From assembly GCA_041477815.1 (NCBI GenBank), contig JBGOUV010000178.1, positions 1-13,372 on the forward strand: a stretch of DNA of 13,372 nucleotides. The letters run 5' to 3'. This DNA comes from JBGOUV01 sp041477815 (GTDB lineage Bacteria; Acidobacteriota; Terriglobia; Bryobacterales; JACQDG01). Numbering within the stretch: position 1 is the stretch's first letter; each line of letters begins with the position of its first letter. Shown here in pieces: positions 1 to 5,645 of the stretch. The notes below the pieces were generated by a model. That model made no database searches. It worked only from the letters and a program-made list of their open reading frames with translations, and was not told the origin of the DNA. Position numbers and translations under genes: made by a program.

Positions 1-228
1 GTCCCGGGTGAGGTTACGCTGCGCTCGGTCCTCGACGCGCTGGAGGCCAGCTATCCGATGCTGCGCGGTACGATCCGCGACCACGTGACACAACACCGCC
101 GGCCGTTCGTGCGGTTCTTCGCCTGCGAGCAGGATCTGTCCCATGAGTCGCCGGACACCCCGCTGCCCGAAGCGGTGGCGTCCGGGGCGGAGCCTTTCTT
201 GATCGTAGGAGCCATCGCCGGGGGGTAG
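1..228 (+). CDS. MoaD/ThiS-family sulfur-carrier protein (5' partial)
   Basis: The open frame enters at the window edge, so the N-terminus is missing; 75 codons remain. The product ends in ...FLIVGAIAGG followed by TAG. A C-terminal Gly-Gly behind a hydrophobic beta strand is the hallmark of MoaD/ThiS ubiquitin-fold sulfur carriers, whose terminal glycine is adenylated and thiocarboxylated. The segment VTLRSVLDALEASYPMLRGTIRD fits the usual helix after the first strands, and RPFVRFFACEQDL fits the middle strands. Which pathway it serves (molybdopterin, thiamine or other sulfur transfer) cannot be told from this fragment, and no partner E1-like enzyme is visible. A Shine-Dalgarno-like GGAG overlaps the stop codon, suggesting another gene once followed. 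The family call is from sequence; the role is inferred. Confidence 0.75.
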   Translation, partial: VPGEVTLRSVLDALEASYPMLRGTIRDHVTQHRRPFVRFFACEQDLSHESPDTPLPEAVASGAEPFLIVGAIAGG

Positions 229-236
229 GAGAATAC

Positions 237-278
237 ATGCAACCGGAGAAGAGTCCTCTGGGCCGGACGCGTCGTTAG
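237..278 (+). pseudogene. 13-codon reading frame after the MoaD/ThiS gene, possible truncated gene start
   Basis: ATG at 237 lies 5 nt after GGAG (228-231), which overlaps the upstream stop, so translation could be coupled. The frame reads MQPEKSPLGRTRR and stops at TAG 276-278. It has the layout of the start of a co-transcribed gene whose body has been lost, but the peptide is too short to assign and could equally be chance. Confidence 0.2.
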
Positions 279-400
279 CGGTCTAACTGTCTGTCCCTAC
301 TCGCCGACGCCGCTATAAAAGTGATGCAGGCGCCTCGAAGGCCCCCATACGATGGCCTGCTGGTTGTCGTAGCAGCTCGTGGCAAAGTGCCCTGGAGTCA

Positions 401-422
401 CGTGGTGCAAATTTGCACCACG
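401..422. promoter_or_regulatory. 22-bp perfect palindrome, candidate operator
   Basis: Positions 401-422 equal their own reverse complement with no spacer; the centre is TGCAAATTTGCA. A palindrome with no loop is more like a dimeric protein-binding site than an RNA hairpin. It shares its central 10 bp, GCAAATTTGC, with the palindrome at 452-467; the two centres are 48 bp apart. The regulator is unknown. The palindrome is seen directly; the operator role is inference. Confidence 0.45.
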
Positions 423-451
423 GCAAGTCGTTGATTCTGCGGGGTTGAGAT

Positions 452-467
452 CCGGCAAATTTGCCGG
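452..467. promoter_or_regulatory. 16-bp perfect palindrome, candidate operator
   Basis: CCGGCAAATTTGCCGG reads the same on both strands and contains the same GCAAATTTGC core as the palindrome at 401-422. If G-T pairing is allowed in RNA, the symmetry extends outward to about 446-473. The outer arms differ from the first palindrome (CCGG against CGTGGT), so the two are not simple copies. Core conservation with diverged arms suggests two sites for one symmetric binder. Confidence 0.45.
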
Positions 468-576
468 GTCTTATTTCTGCCACGGGCTGATCGGGAAGGT
501 CGCGGTTCTCAAGACCATTTGATGGTGTCGTTGGCAGATAGGGACCTGGCCGCGCCCCCGGCACTGGTCGATTGCT

Positions 577-661
577 GTCGCGAACAGCCGCTGCAGCTTG
601 CGCTCATCAATTAAGACCTCCGGACAGGCCGGAGGCTTGTCCTACCTCAGTCGCGAACAGC
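577..661. repeat. 12-bp direct repeat flanking a hairpin element
   Basis: GTCGCGAACAGC occurs at 577-588 and again at 650-661, 73 bp apart in the same orientation. Between the copies lies the hairpin element at 617-642 and the stop codon of the GH105-like gene. The right-hand copy encodes part of that gene's C-terminus (minus-strand residues LLFAT). The arrangement resembles a target duplication around a short inserted element, but a chance 12-mer or local duplication is possible. Confidence 0.4.
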
Positions 662-2127
662 AGCGCCATGGCGCCACCTCGCGGGTCGCGTCCGAAGATG
701 GCGGTGCGGTCGAGGTAGTCGCGCAGGCTGCGCTGTTTGCCGGTGCCGGTGCAGACGTCCACCAGGTCGCCGTTGGGGGCGACGCGGGTGCGGACGGCGT
801 ACCAGGCGCGGTCGATGAGGGGCTGGTAGCGGGCGCGGTCGAGCCAGCCGGATCGGACGCCGCGCAGCATGGCGAAGCCGATCATGCAGGTGGCGGTCAG
901 CTCACGGTAGCTCTCGGGATGGTCGATGACCTCGTGCCAGGCGCCGGTGGGGTCCTGGTGAGGGGCCAGGGCCTGCATGTGGGCTTGGAAAGCCTGCAAC
1001 ATTTCGTCGCGGCCGGGATGGTGGGGGGGCAGGTCGGACAGGCTGAGGGCCAGGCCCAGGGCGGGGAAGCCGTTGCCGCGGCCCCAGGCGGTGGGGTCGA
1101 GCGGAGAGTGGCGGTGCAGGCCGTCGGAGCGGAGGTTCAAGCCGAGCATGAACTTCATGTGCCGGAGGCTCTGGTCGAAGTACTTGCGCTCGCCGGTCAG
1201 GCTTCCGGCCTGGGCCAGGATGGGACAGCCCATGAAGACGGCGTCGCTCATCTCGCTGTGCAGGGGCATGGAGGGCTTGGGATTGCCACGCTCGTCGAAA
1301 CCGAGGTCGGCGGCGGCGCGGACCAGCTCGAGGTAGCGCGGTTTGGAGGTGAGGCGGGCCAGCTCTCCGAAGACCAGGTGACCGGAGAGGTGGCTGCCGG
1401 TCGGCTGCGAGGTGAGAGCCGATTTCTTCCCGCTGAAGTAGGGCTCCACAATACGCTCGATGTCGGCGACTTCGCCCAAGCGCAGGCGTCCGATCAGGGC
1501 GACGGCAGGGATGTAGACGGCCTGGTCCAGGTCGTGGCCGTAGACGGCGGCAAGCTGGCGGGCGACTTCGAGGGGCGTGCGGGCCAGGCGGCGCTGCATT
1601 TCGCGGCGGGCGGGTGAGGGGCCTCGGAAGCCGGACTTCTGGAGCGCGGCGAGCAGGGCCGGGAGGAAGTTCGGGTCTGCCTGGACCCGGAGGGCGGGGA
1701 GGCCGGCGCGTCCGAGCTGCGGGACCAGATCGGTCGAGGGCGGCAAGGGTTGGGCCTGGGGCAGAGACACGTTTGACGTATACCAGCCGCGGGGACCGCT
1801 GGACCGGACCTCCACGACCAGGTCCGGCGCGTGCATTCCGATCCAGCGCCAGAGATAGGCGGCTTCGGCGTGGGAGGCGCCGCCGTAGTAATCACCGGTG
1901 GGCGGGTAGACCGCCTCGGGCGCCGGGGAGGGGACCATCGAAAGAGCGAAGGACTTCTCGAAGCGCGGGGGCAGGGAGGGGGTGGCGCCCAGAATCAGGA
2001 TCCGCGTTTTGGGGGTGTTGTAGTCGAGGTCGTCGGCGGTGAGGCGGCAGGCGATGGCGGAGCCGTCGGGCCGGACGCCCAGGGCCGACGTAATGGTCGC
2101 GACGGAGGCTAGAACCAGATAGAGCAT
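607..2127 (-). CDS. GH105/GH88-like glycoside hydrolase, secreted
   Basis: A 506-residue protein starting at ATG 2127 with a short hydrophobic N-terminus (LYLVLASVATITSALG) that fits a signal peptide, so it probably acts outside the cytoplasm. The C-terminal half matches the unsaturated glucuronyl/rhamnogalacturonyl hydrolase fold. It has SEMSDAVFMGCPILAQAG, with Asp295 in the place of the family's catalytic acid, then WGRGNGF (residues 348-354), GAWHEVIDHPESYRELTAT, and a late YLDR...GRDPRGGAMAL block. Family members release unsaturated uronic acids from oligosaccharides made by polysaccharide lyases. The first ~190 residues, including YLWRWIGMHAPDLVVEVRSSG, form an extra domain that I cannot assign. 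The last ~10 residues (GQASGLSGGLN) are encoded by a hairpin repeat and look acquired. It diverges from the propeller gene at 2157. The fold is fairly sure; the substrate is inferred. Confidence 0.78.
   Translation of the reverse strand: MLYLVLASVATITSALGVRPDGSAIACRLTADDLDYNTPKTRILILGATPSLPPRFEKSFALSMVPSPAPEAVYPPTGDYYGGASHAEAAYLWRWIGMHAPDLVVEVRSSGPRGWYTSNVSLPQAQPLPPSTDLVPQLGRAGLPALRVQADPNFLPALLAALQKSGFRGPSPARREMQRRLARTPLEVARQLAAVYGHDLDQAVYIPAVALIGRLRLGEVADIERIVEPYFSGKKSALTSQPTGSHLSGHLVFGELARLTSKPRYLELVRAAADLGFDERGNPKPSMPLHSEMSDAVFMGCPILAQAGSLTGERKYFDQSLRHMKFMLGLNLRSDGLHRHSPLDPTAWGRGNGFPALGLALSLSDLPPHHPGRDEMLQAFQAHMQALAPHQDPTGAWHEVIDHPESYRELTATCMIGFAMLRGVRSGWLDRARYQPLIDRAWYAVRTRVAPNGDLVDVCTGTGKQRSLRDYLDRTAIFGRDPRGGAMALLFATEVGQASGLSGGLN
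617..642. repeat. REP-like hairpin element
   Basis: CCTCCGG (617-623) pairs with CCGGAGG (629-635) around a 5-nt loop. An alternative pairing joins GGACA (622-626) with TGTCC (638-642). Short GC-rich elements with such alternative pairings are typical of dispersed extragenic repeats. On the minus strand it encodes the last residues of the GH105-like protein, which suggests that it landed at or grew into the gene's end. Confidence 0.55.
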
Positions 2128-2156
2128 CGCCCGGCATTATCCCCTATATTGGGGGG
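2128..2156. promoter_or_regulatory. 29-bp divergent gap with two overlapping -10-like boxes
   Basis: Only 29 bp separate the start codons of two divergent genes. The plus strand carries TATATT (2145-2150), 6 nt before ATG 2157. The minus strand carries GATAAT (2136-2141 reversed), 8 nt before ATG 2127. Both are at distances expected for -10 boxes of leaderless or nearly leaderless transcripts, and the -35 regions would lie inside the opposite gene. CCCCTATATTGGGG (2141-2154) is also a near-palindrome. Alternatively the G-run at 2151-2156 may act as a poorly spaced ribosome-binding site. Confidence 0.35.
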
Positions 2157-3347
2157 ATGCGGAACATCTGGATCATGCTGCTGGCGGTTGCGGCTGCCTC
2201 GGGGCAGGATTGGCCGCAGTTTCTGGGTCCCACGCGGAACGGCGTCTACACCGGGGCGGCCGGGGGCGCCTGGCCGCCGGCGGTGGTGTGGAAGAAAGAC
2301 GTGGGGGCCGGGTTCGCGGGGCCGGTGGTGGTGCAGGGCCGCCTGATCCTGTTTCACCGGTTAGGGAATCGCGAGACCGTGGAGTGCCTGGACGCGAAGA
2401 CGGGGAAGCGCGTGTGGGTGTACGACTATCCGACCGGGTATCGGGACGACTTTGGTTTTGACGAAGGTCCGCGGGGAACGCCGGCAGTGGCGGAAGGGAA
2501 GGTCTACACGTTCGGGGCGGAGGGAGTGCTGCACTGCCTGGACTTCGCCACCGGCAAAAAGCTGTGGAGCGTGGAGACGCATCCGAAGTTCGGGGTGAAG
2601 AAGGGGTTCTTCGGGGCGGCGTGCTCGCCGCTGGTGGAGGGAGACGGGGTAGTGCTGAACATCGGGGGCAGCGGGGGGGTGGTTGCCTTTCACAAAGACA
2701 CCGGGCAGGTGTTGTGGACGGCGACCAACGATGACGCCGGGTACTCGGCGCCCGTGGCGGTGACGATCGGCGGGGCGCGGCACGTGCTGTCGCTGACGCG
2801 GGCGGGGTTGGTGGACATCGATCCGGGCAACGGCAAGGTGCGGTTCCAGTTTCCGTGGCGGTCGCGCAGCCAGGCGTCGGTGAACGCGGCGGCGCCGGTG
2901 ATGGTCGGGGAGAACCTGGTGCTGCTCTCGGCCAGCTATGGGACGGGCGCGGTGCTGCTGGAGATCCCATCGCGGAAGAAGTTGTGGTCCTCCGACGATG
3001 TGCTGTCGTGCCACTATGCAACCCCGGTGTTTCGGGAGGGGTACTTGTACGGGTTCCACGGGAGGCAGGAAGAGGGCCAGAGCCTGCGGTGCGTGGAGGC
3101 GAAGACGGGAAAGGTGGCGTGGAAACAGGATGGGTTCGGGGCGGGGACGGTGACCTTGGCGGGGGAGCGGCTGCTGGTGCTGCGGGAGAATGGGGAGCTG
3201 GTGGCGGCGCCGGCAACGCGCGAGGGATTCCGGCCGTCGGGGCGGGGCCGGATACTGAGCGGGGTGGTGCGGGCTTATCCGGCGCTGGCGGAGGGGTTGC
3301 TGTTCACGCGGAACGAAAATACATTGGTGGCGGTGCGGGTTCCGTAG
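2157..3347 (+). CDS. PQQ-like beta-propeller repeat protein, exported
   Basis: A 396-residue protein that begins with a signal peptide (RNIWIMLLAVAAASG) followed by QDWPQFLGPTRNGVY, an opening typical of PQQ-binding-like propeller proteins of the Acidobacteria/Planctomycetes type. Repeated blade signatures run along its length: VECLDAKTGKRVWVYDY, LHCLDFATGKKLWSVE, VVAFHKDTGQVLWTA, LVDIDPGNGKVRFQF, LLEIPSRKKLWSSD and LRCVEAKTGKVAWKQ. The recurring Asp..TGK..W pattern is the propeller docking motif. Length and lack of extra domains fit a BamB-like, non-enzymatic propeller rather than a quinoprotein dehydrogenase, which is usually longer. Its function is unknown; a periplasmic scaffold or polysaccharide-linked role is only a guess from the divergent GH105-like neighbour. 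Confidence 0.8.
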   Translation: MRNIWIMLLAVAAASGQDWPQFLGPTRNGVYTGAAGGAWPPAVVWKKDVGAGFAGPVVVQGRLILFHRLGNRETVECLDAKTGKRVWVYDYPTGYRDDFGFDEGPRGTPAVAEGKVYTFGAEGVLHCLDFATGKKLWSVETHPKFGVKKGFFGAACSPLVEGDGVVLNIGGSGGVVAFHKDTGQVLWTATNDDAGYSAPVAVTIGGARHVLSLTRAGLVDIDPGNGKVRFQFPWRSRSQASVNAAAPVMVGENLVLLSASYGTGAVLLEIPSRKKLWSSDDVLSCHYATPVFREGYLYGFHGRQEEGQSLRCVEAKTGKVAWKQDGFGAGTVTLAGERLLVLRENGELVAAPATREGFRPSGRGRILSGVVRAYPALAEGLLFTRNENTLVAVRVP

Positions 3348-3361
3348 CGGGGAGGCCCCTG

Positions 3362-3372
3362 ACGGTCGCGGT
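3362..3372. repeat. Dispersed repeat core ACGGTCGCGGT, copy 1
   Basis: ACGGTCGCGGT, preceded by GCCCCTG, lies 14 bp after the propeller gene's stop. The same 11-mer, preceded by GCTCCCTC, recurs at 4300-4310 inside the end of the DEAD-box gene. The similar contexts suggest two degenerate copies of one dispersed element. The rest of the intergenic stretch 3348-3477 shows no gene. Confidence 0.4.
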
Positions 3373-3477
3373 TGCTCGGAAAATAGCCGTAAGCCATCGA
3401 TTCCACGTGGGCAAATACAGCGGCGTTTTCATCATGGACGGTTGAACGGGGCCCGGTCCGGGGAGAGTTCGGCGCTC

Positions 3478-3999
3478 TTAATCTACGTAGTCCGGGCTGT
3501 CCTTTGGATAGGCCGGCCTAATCAGCTCGATCCCCACCGCGATTCCGCCCTGCCCCGCGTGGCAGTAGAGCACCCGTCCCAGACACTCCCAGGTTTCGCC
3601 GGTCAGCCGGACCATGTCGCCTGGGGCTACCCAGGCTGGCGCCCGCAACCGGACGCCGCTCTCGGTGACGTCCTCCACCTCTACGGTGGCGGTCCGGCCC
3701 CGTGACCCCTCGAACCAATGCAGGGTGCCGAGGCCGACTGCCGGAAGCCGGTCCTGCCGGCGCCGCTCGTGGGCCAGAAAACCGAGCTCGGCCAGGTAAC
3801 GGTCATCCAATGCTTGGCAGGACTTCACAAACGCCCGACGGGGGGCCGGCCCCCAGGTCACCCAAACCGTCCGCCCCACTGCCGCCGGCTCAGCCAGATT
3901 CGCGCGAACTCCGTCTGCCGTGGCGAGCGCTTCGGCGTCCACGGTATGACGCTCTCCGGACGTTGTCAGCCACGAGATGGTGGTGCTTTTCGTTTCCAT
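3478..3999 (-). CDS. PilZ-domain-like protein
   Basis: A 173-residue protein. The ATG at 3999 is preferred over a GTG at 4026, because the nine extra residues overlap relic sequence and the peptide METKSTTISW is a natural start; neither has a strong ribosome-binding site. The second half resembles a PilZ domain: RRQDR (80-84) fits the RxxxR c-di-GMP arginine motif, DVTESG (110-115) fits the [DN]x[ST]xxG motif with Thr in place of the usual Ser, and beta-rich sequence ends in GGIAVGIELIRP. PilZ domains bind cyclic di-GMP and relay it to motility, exopolysaccharide or regulation. The first ~75 residues form an unassigned domain. It stands alone with no operon partner. PilZ is likely; ligand binding is inferred. 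Confidence 0.65.
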   Translation of the reverse strand: METKSTTISWLTTSGERHTVDAEALATADGVRANLAEPAAVGRTVWVTWGPAPRRAFVKSCQALDDRYLAELGFLAHERRRQDRLPAVGLGTLHWFEGSRGRTATVEVEDVTESGVRLRAPAWVAPGDMVRLTGETWECLGRVLYCHAGQGGIAVGIELIRPAYPKDSPDYVD

Positions 4000-4066
4000 A
4001 TAACCAGTGTACAGCCTGGGCCGCACCCGGACAATGACGATACGGTTCTAGCGGCCCTGGTACCGA

Positions 4067-4192
4067 AGTAACGATTACCGTTGCCCCGGTCCGCGCCGAT
4101 TCTTCCGCCGCCGCAATCACTTCCAGGCTGCGATAGCCGTCCTCCAGGTTGGGACTCGGCCCCGGTTCCCAGCGCCACCACGTTTCTCCACA
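4067..4192 (-). pseudogene. Decayed C-terminal fragment, probably Gfo/Idh/MocA oxidoreductase
   Basis: On the minus strand one frame reads TWWRWEPGPSPNLEDGYR and continues SLEVIAAAEESARTGATVIV, without a start codon of its own or a stop at the expected place. The block NLEDGYRSLEVIAAAEESARTG resembles the C-terminal helix of Gfo/Idh/MocA-type NAD(P)-dependent sugar dehydrogenases. In a neighbouring frame upstream, PLRVWRNVVALGTGAE also looks protein-like, so a frameshift may lie near 4155-4170. Upstream it is cut by a GC-rich hairpin element (4223-4251), and downstream it runs into the PilZ gene's start region. The family call rests on a short stretch. Confidence 0.4.
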
Positions 4193-4222
4193 CCCGCAGA
4201 GGCACCGCGCACCGTTCCCCGT

Positions 4223-4260
4223 GGGGCGGGCTTCCGCCCCGCCTCCGGCGGGCGGTTTTT
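4223..4260. repeat. GC-rich hairpin element with T-run
   Basis: GGGGCGG (4223-4229) pairs with CCGCCCC (4234-4240) across loop GCTT. An overlapping second hairpin, CCGCC-TCC-GGCGG (4239-4251), is followed by GCGG and five T residues (4256-4260). The second hairpin plus T-run resembles a rho-independent terminator on the plus strand, but no plus-strand gene ends here. It lies just past the 3' end of the minus-strand DEAD-box gene, so it may also stabilise that transcript. Confidence 0.45.
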
Positions 4261-4277
4261 CAAGCGGAATCCCCGAT

Positions 4278-5444
4278 TTACAGCGCCCGCCGCTCCCTCA
4301 CGGTCGCGGTGCGCTGCTCGCGAGACACATCGAGGGGCACCTCGCGGCGGGTCAGGCGGATATTGAGCGCGCGCTCGATCTTGTGGATCTCGCTGCGCTC
4401 GGACCGCGTTCCGAAGGTCGTGGCAGTTCCTCGGGCGCCGGCGCGGCCGGTGCGCCCGACGCGGTGGATGAAGTCCTCGGGCACGTGGGGCAGATCGTAG
4501 TTCACCACGTGGGCGATTCCTTCCACGTGAATGCCTCGGGCGGCGACGTCGGTGGCCACCAGGACGCGATACTGGCCTTCCTGGAATCCGCGCAACGCCT
4601 GGTTGCGCTGGCTCTGGGTGCGGTCGCCGTGAATGCGCGCGGCCTTCACGCCGCCGCCGGCGAGTTTTTTGGCCAGGCGGTCCGCTCCATGCTTGGTGCG
4701 CGCGAACACCAGGAAGGAGCCTTCCTCTTGTTGCAGCATCCGGTGGAGCAGTCCGAGCCGGCGATCCTGCTCTACCTCGTAGACATGCAGGCTGACCTGC
4801 TCGCAGGGTTTGGTGATGGATCCGATCTCCACGCGGACGGGGTTGCGGACGTGCGCGCCGATCACGTGCGCCACCGAGGATTCAATGGTGGCGGAGAAGC
4901 ACATCGTCTGGCGCTCGGAGGGCATCGTCCCGATGATCATCTTGATGGCGGGCAGGAAGCCCATGTCGAGCATCCGGTCGGCTTCATCCAGAACCAGATG
5001 GCGCACGGAGCGGAGGTTCACCAGTTTGCGCTGGAGAAAGTCGCAGAGCCGTCCGGGCGTGGCGATGAGCACTTGCGCGCCCGCGCGGATAGCCTGTAAT
5101 TGAGCGTGCTCGCTGAGCCCGCCCACGACGACGGCGGCGCGAATGCCGGAGCCGGCGGCCAGTTTCACGAACACTTCGTGGATCTGGATGGCCAACTCGC
5201 GGGTGGGGCTCAGAATGACGGCGCCGATGCCGCTCGCGAGCGGGGGCCGGGCCAGTGATTCGAGCAGGGGAAGGACAAAGGCAAGAGTCTTGCCGGTGCC
5301 GGTTTGCGCCGTGGCCACGACATCGCGGCCGGCGAGTGCTGGAGGGATGGCCTGCGCCTGCACGGGGGTCGGTTCGACGAACCCGTGCTGGGCGAGGTTG
5401 CTCTTCAGGACAGAGGACAAAGAGAGTTCAGAGAAGCTTTTCAT
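4278..5444 (-). CDS. DEAD-box ATP-dependent RNA helicase, RhlE-like
   Basis: 388 residues with all helicase motifs in order: Q-motif GFVEPTPVQAQAIP (21-34), motif I AQTGTGKT (46-53), PTRELA (80-85), TPGRL (129-133), DEAD (153-156), SAT (184-186), VATDVAARGIHVEG (motif V) and HRVGRTGRAG (motif VI). It should unwind short RNA duplexes with ATP in the cytoplasm, in ribosome assembly or RNA turnover. The core is complete and the C-terminal tail very short, lacking the basic extension of many RhlE proteins. The final residues TVRERRAL fall in the repeat core ACGGTCGCGGT (4300-4310), so the tail may be repeat-derived. The upstream sequence on its strand has TCTCCTCCC rather than a GGAGG-type ribosome-binding site. 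The family is certain; the exact subfamily is not. Confidence 0.93.
   Translation of the reverse strand: MKSFSELSLSSVLKSNLAQHGFVEPTPVQAQAIPPALAGRDVVATAQTGTGKTLAFVLPLLESLARPPLASGIGAVILSPTRELAIQIHEVFVKLAAGSGIRAAVVVGGLSEHAQLQAIRAGAQVLIATPGRLCDFLQRKLVNLRSVRHLVLDEADRMLDMGFLPAIKMIIGTMPSERQTMCFSATIESSVAHVIGAHVRNPVRVEIGSITKPCEQVSLHVYEVEQDRRLGLLHRMLQQEEGSFLVFARTKHGADRLAKKLAGGGVKAARIHGDRTQSQRNQALRGFQEGQYRVLVATDVAARGIHVEGIAHVVNYDLPHVPEDFIHRVGRTGRAGARGTATTFGTRSERSEIHKIERALNIRLTRREVPLDVSREQRTATVRERRAL
4300..4310. repeat. Dispersed repeat core ACGGTCGCGGT, copy 2
   Basis: Exact copy of the 11-mer at 3362-3372, in the same orientation, within the last codons of the DEAD-box helicase gene. See that entry for the shared flanks. 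Confidence 0.4.
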
Positions 5445-5645
5445 TCAGTTTATTTTTGGGAGGAGAACCGACGGACCTACTACCGAAGGAAGCGGGTGTT
5501 GCGGATTAACCTCAGACATTCTCAGCATAGCACACTTTTGGTGGCAGTGTCGGGTGGCTCTGGCGGCCACGATCCGGCAAGTGATTGATTCCAAAACTAC
5601 AGGCTCCGGACCTTGGCATGCATTTCCTGGGTTGGAGAACTGAAA
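5445..5645. other. 201-bp divergent intergenic region
   Basis: It separates the DEAD-box gene (-) from the phosphatidyltransferase gene (+) and is noticeably richer in A/T than the flanking genes. It holds a candidate minus-strand promoter (5524-5553) and the plus-strand ribosome-binding site GGAG near 5634-5637. I see no reading frame with protein character. The long leader of the helicase gene leaves room for cold-shock or autoregulatory RNA structure, as known for some DEAD-box genes, but none was identified. Confidence 0.5.
5524..5553 (-). promoter_or_regulatory. Candidate promoter of the DEAD-box helicase gene
   Basis: On the minus strand CCGACA (5553-5548) is followed by an 18-bp spacer and TATGCT (5529-5524), with TG one base before the -10 (extended -10 form TGnTATGCT). 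This is about 80 nt upstream of the helicase ATG. The boxes match the sigma-70 consensus at 4 of 6 positions each. Confidence 0.35.

Larger units (their letters stand above)
279..606. other. Gene-poor stretch with two palindromes
   Basis: About 330 bp between the MoaD/ThiS gene and the 3' end of the GH105-like gene. I find no frame with recognisable protein similarity on either strand; the one longer minus-strand frame (313-564) has no recognisable motif. What it does hold is a pair of perfect palindromes (listed separately) and one copy of a 12-bp direct repeat at 577-588. No clear terminator is seen for either neighbouring gene. Confidence 0.6.

Noticed and set aside
598..1617. Long plus-strand open frame (339 codons) opposite the GH105-like gene
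   Set aside because: It is antisense to a gene with clear family motifs and translates to Gly/Ala/Val-rich low-complexity sequence, as expected from the complement of GC-rich coding DNA.
2173..3216. Long minus-strand open frame opposite the propeller gene
   Set aside because: Pro/Ser/Arg-rich composition and no motifs; a shadow of the well-supported plus-strand gene.
4239..4260. Rho-independent terminator on the plus strand (hairpin plus TTTTT)
   Set aside because: No plus-strand gene ends nearby, and the hairpin overlaps a GC-rich repeat element; treated as part of that element.
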